NCBI GenBank assembly: GCA_030593785.1
Contig: JAUVGM010000179.1
Location: 1-5,658, forward strand
Origin: Gammaproteobacteria bacterium
GTDB taxonomy: Bacteria > Pseudomonadota > Gammaproteobacteria > UBA6429 > Thiohalophilaceae
DNA length: 5,658 nucleotides
Direction of reading: 5' to 3'
The notes under the pieces were generated by a model that was not told the DNA's origin, did not search any database, and saw nothing but the letters and a program-made list of their open reading frames with translations. Every line of letters starts with the position of its first letter. Position 1 is the first letter of the stretch. The translations under genes were made by a program, and so were the position numbers. Of this stretch, positions 5,641-5,658 are shown in pieces.

Positions 5641-5658
5641 TTGAAATCGTATAGCTTG

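Noticed and set aside
5634..5654. ATG overlapping the end of soeB as a possible soeC start
   Set aside because: This frame reaches TAG after six codons. Any soeC must begin beyond the window.

Overview
The window looks like chromosomal DNA of a sulfur-oxidising proteobacterium, most likely a gammaproteobacterium of moderate to low GC. The lineage is inferred from gene content, because no rRNA or other phylogenetic marker is present. The diagnostic content is an operon start encoding a large cytoplasmic molybdopterin oxidoreductase (966 aa) and a four-cluster ferredoxin subunit (243 aa). Together they match SoeA and SoeB of the cytoplasmic sulfite:quinone oxidoreductase SoeABC. The membrane anchor SoeC would be expected just beyond the right edge.

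Layout from left to right. (1) Positions 1-119, minus strand, hold the first 39 codons of a membrane protein that leaves the window. It may be the APS-reductase membrane partner AprM, but this identification is tentative. (2) Positions 120-448 are an AT-rich spacer with a candidate promoter for that gene and several repeated short motifs. (3) Positions 449-486 form a Rho-independent terminator for the next gene. (4) Positions 506-1399, minus strand, encode an exported PstS-type periplasmic binding protein of 297 aa, with no transporter genes beside it and an unusual pair of cysteines at the predicted ligand cleft. (5) Positions 1400-2008 are a 609-bp divergent control region with no convincing gene. 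It carries a candidate promoter toward the binding protein, two candidate promoters toward soeA, and a dense series of inverted repeats, including a perfect 10+10 bp dyad. (6) Positions 2009-4909 are soeA and 4909-5640 are soeB, joined by a one-base stop/start overlap.

How the parts work together: SoeA should oxidise sulfite to sulfate at a Mo-bis-MGD centre in the cytoplasm. SoeB would pass the electrons through four [4Fe-4S] clusters to a quinone-reducing membrane anchor. If the left gene really is AprM, this locus places the direct (Soe) and the indirect (APS reductase) sulfite oxidation routes side by side. No mobile element, CRISPR array, tRNA or rRNA was seen. I found no clear evidence of a wholly new system. 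The most unusual signals are the control region upstream of soeA and the two-cysteine binding protein.
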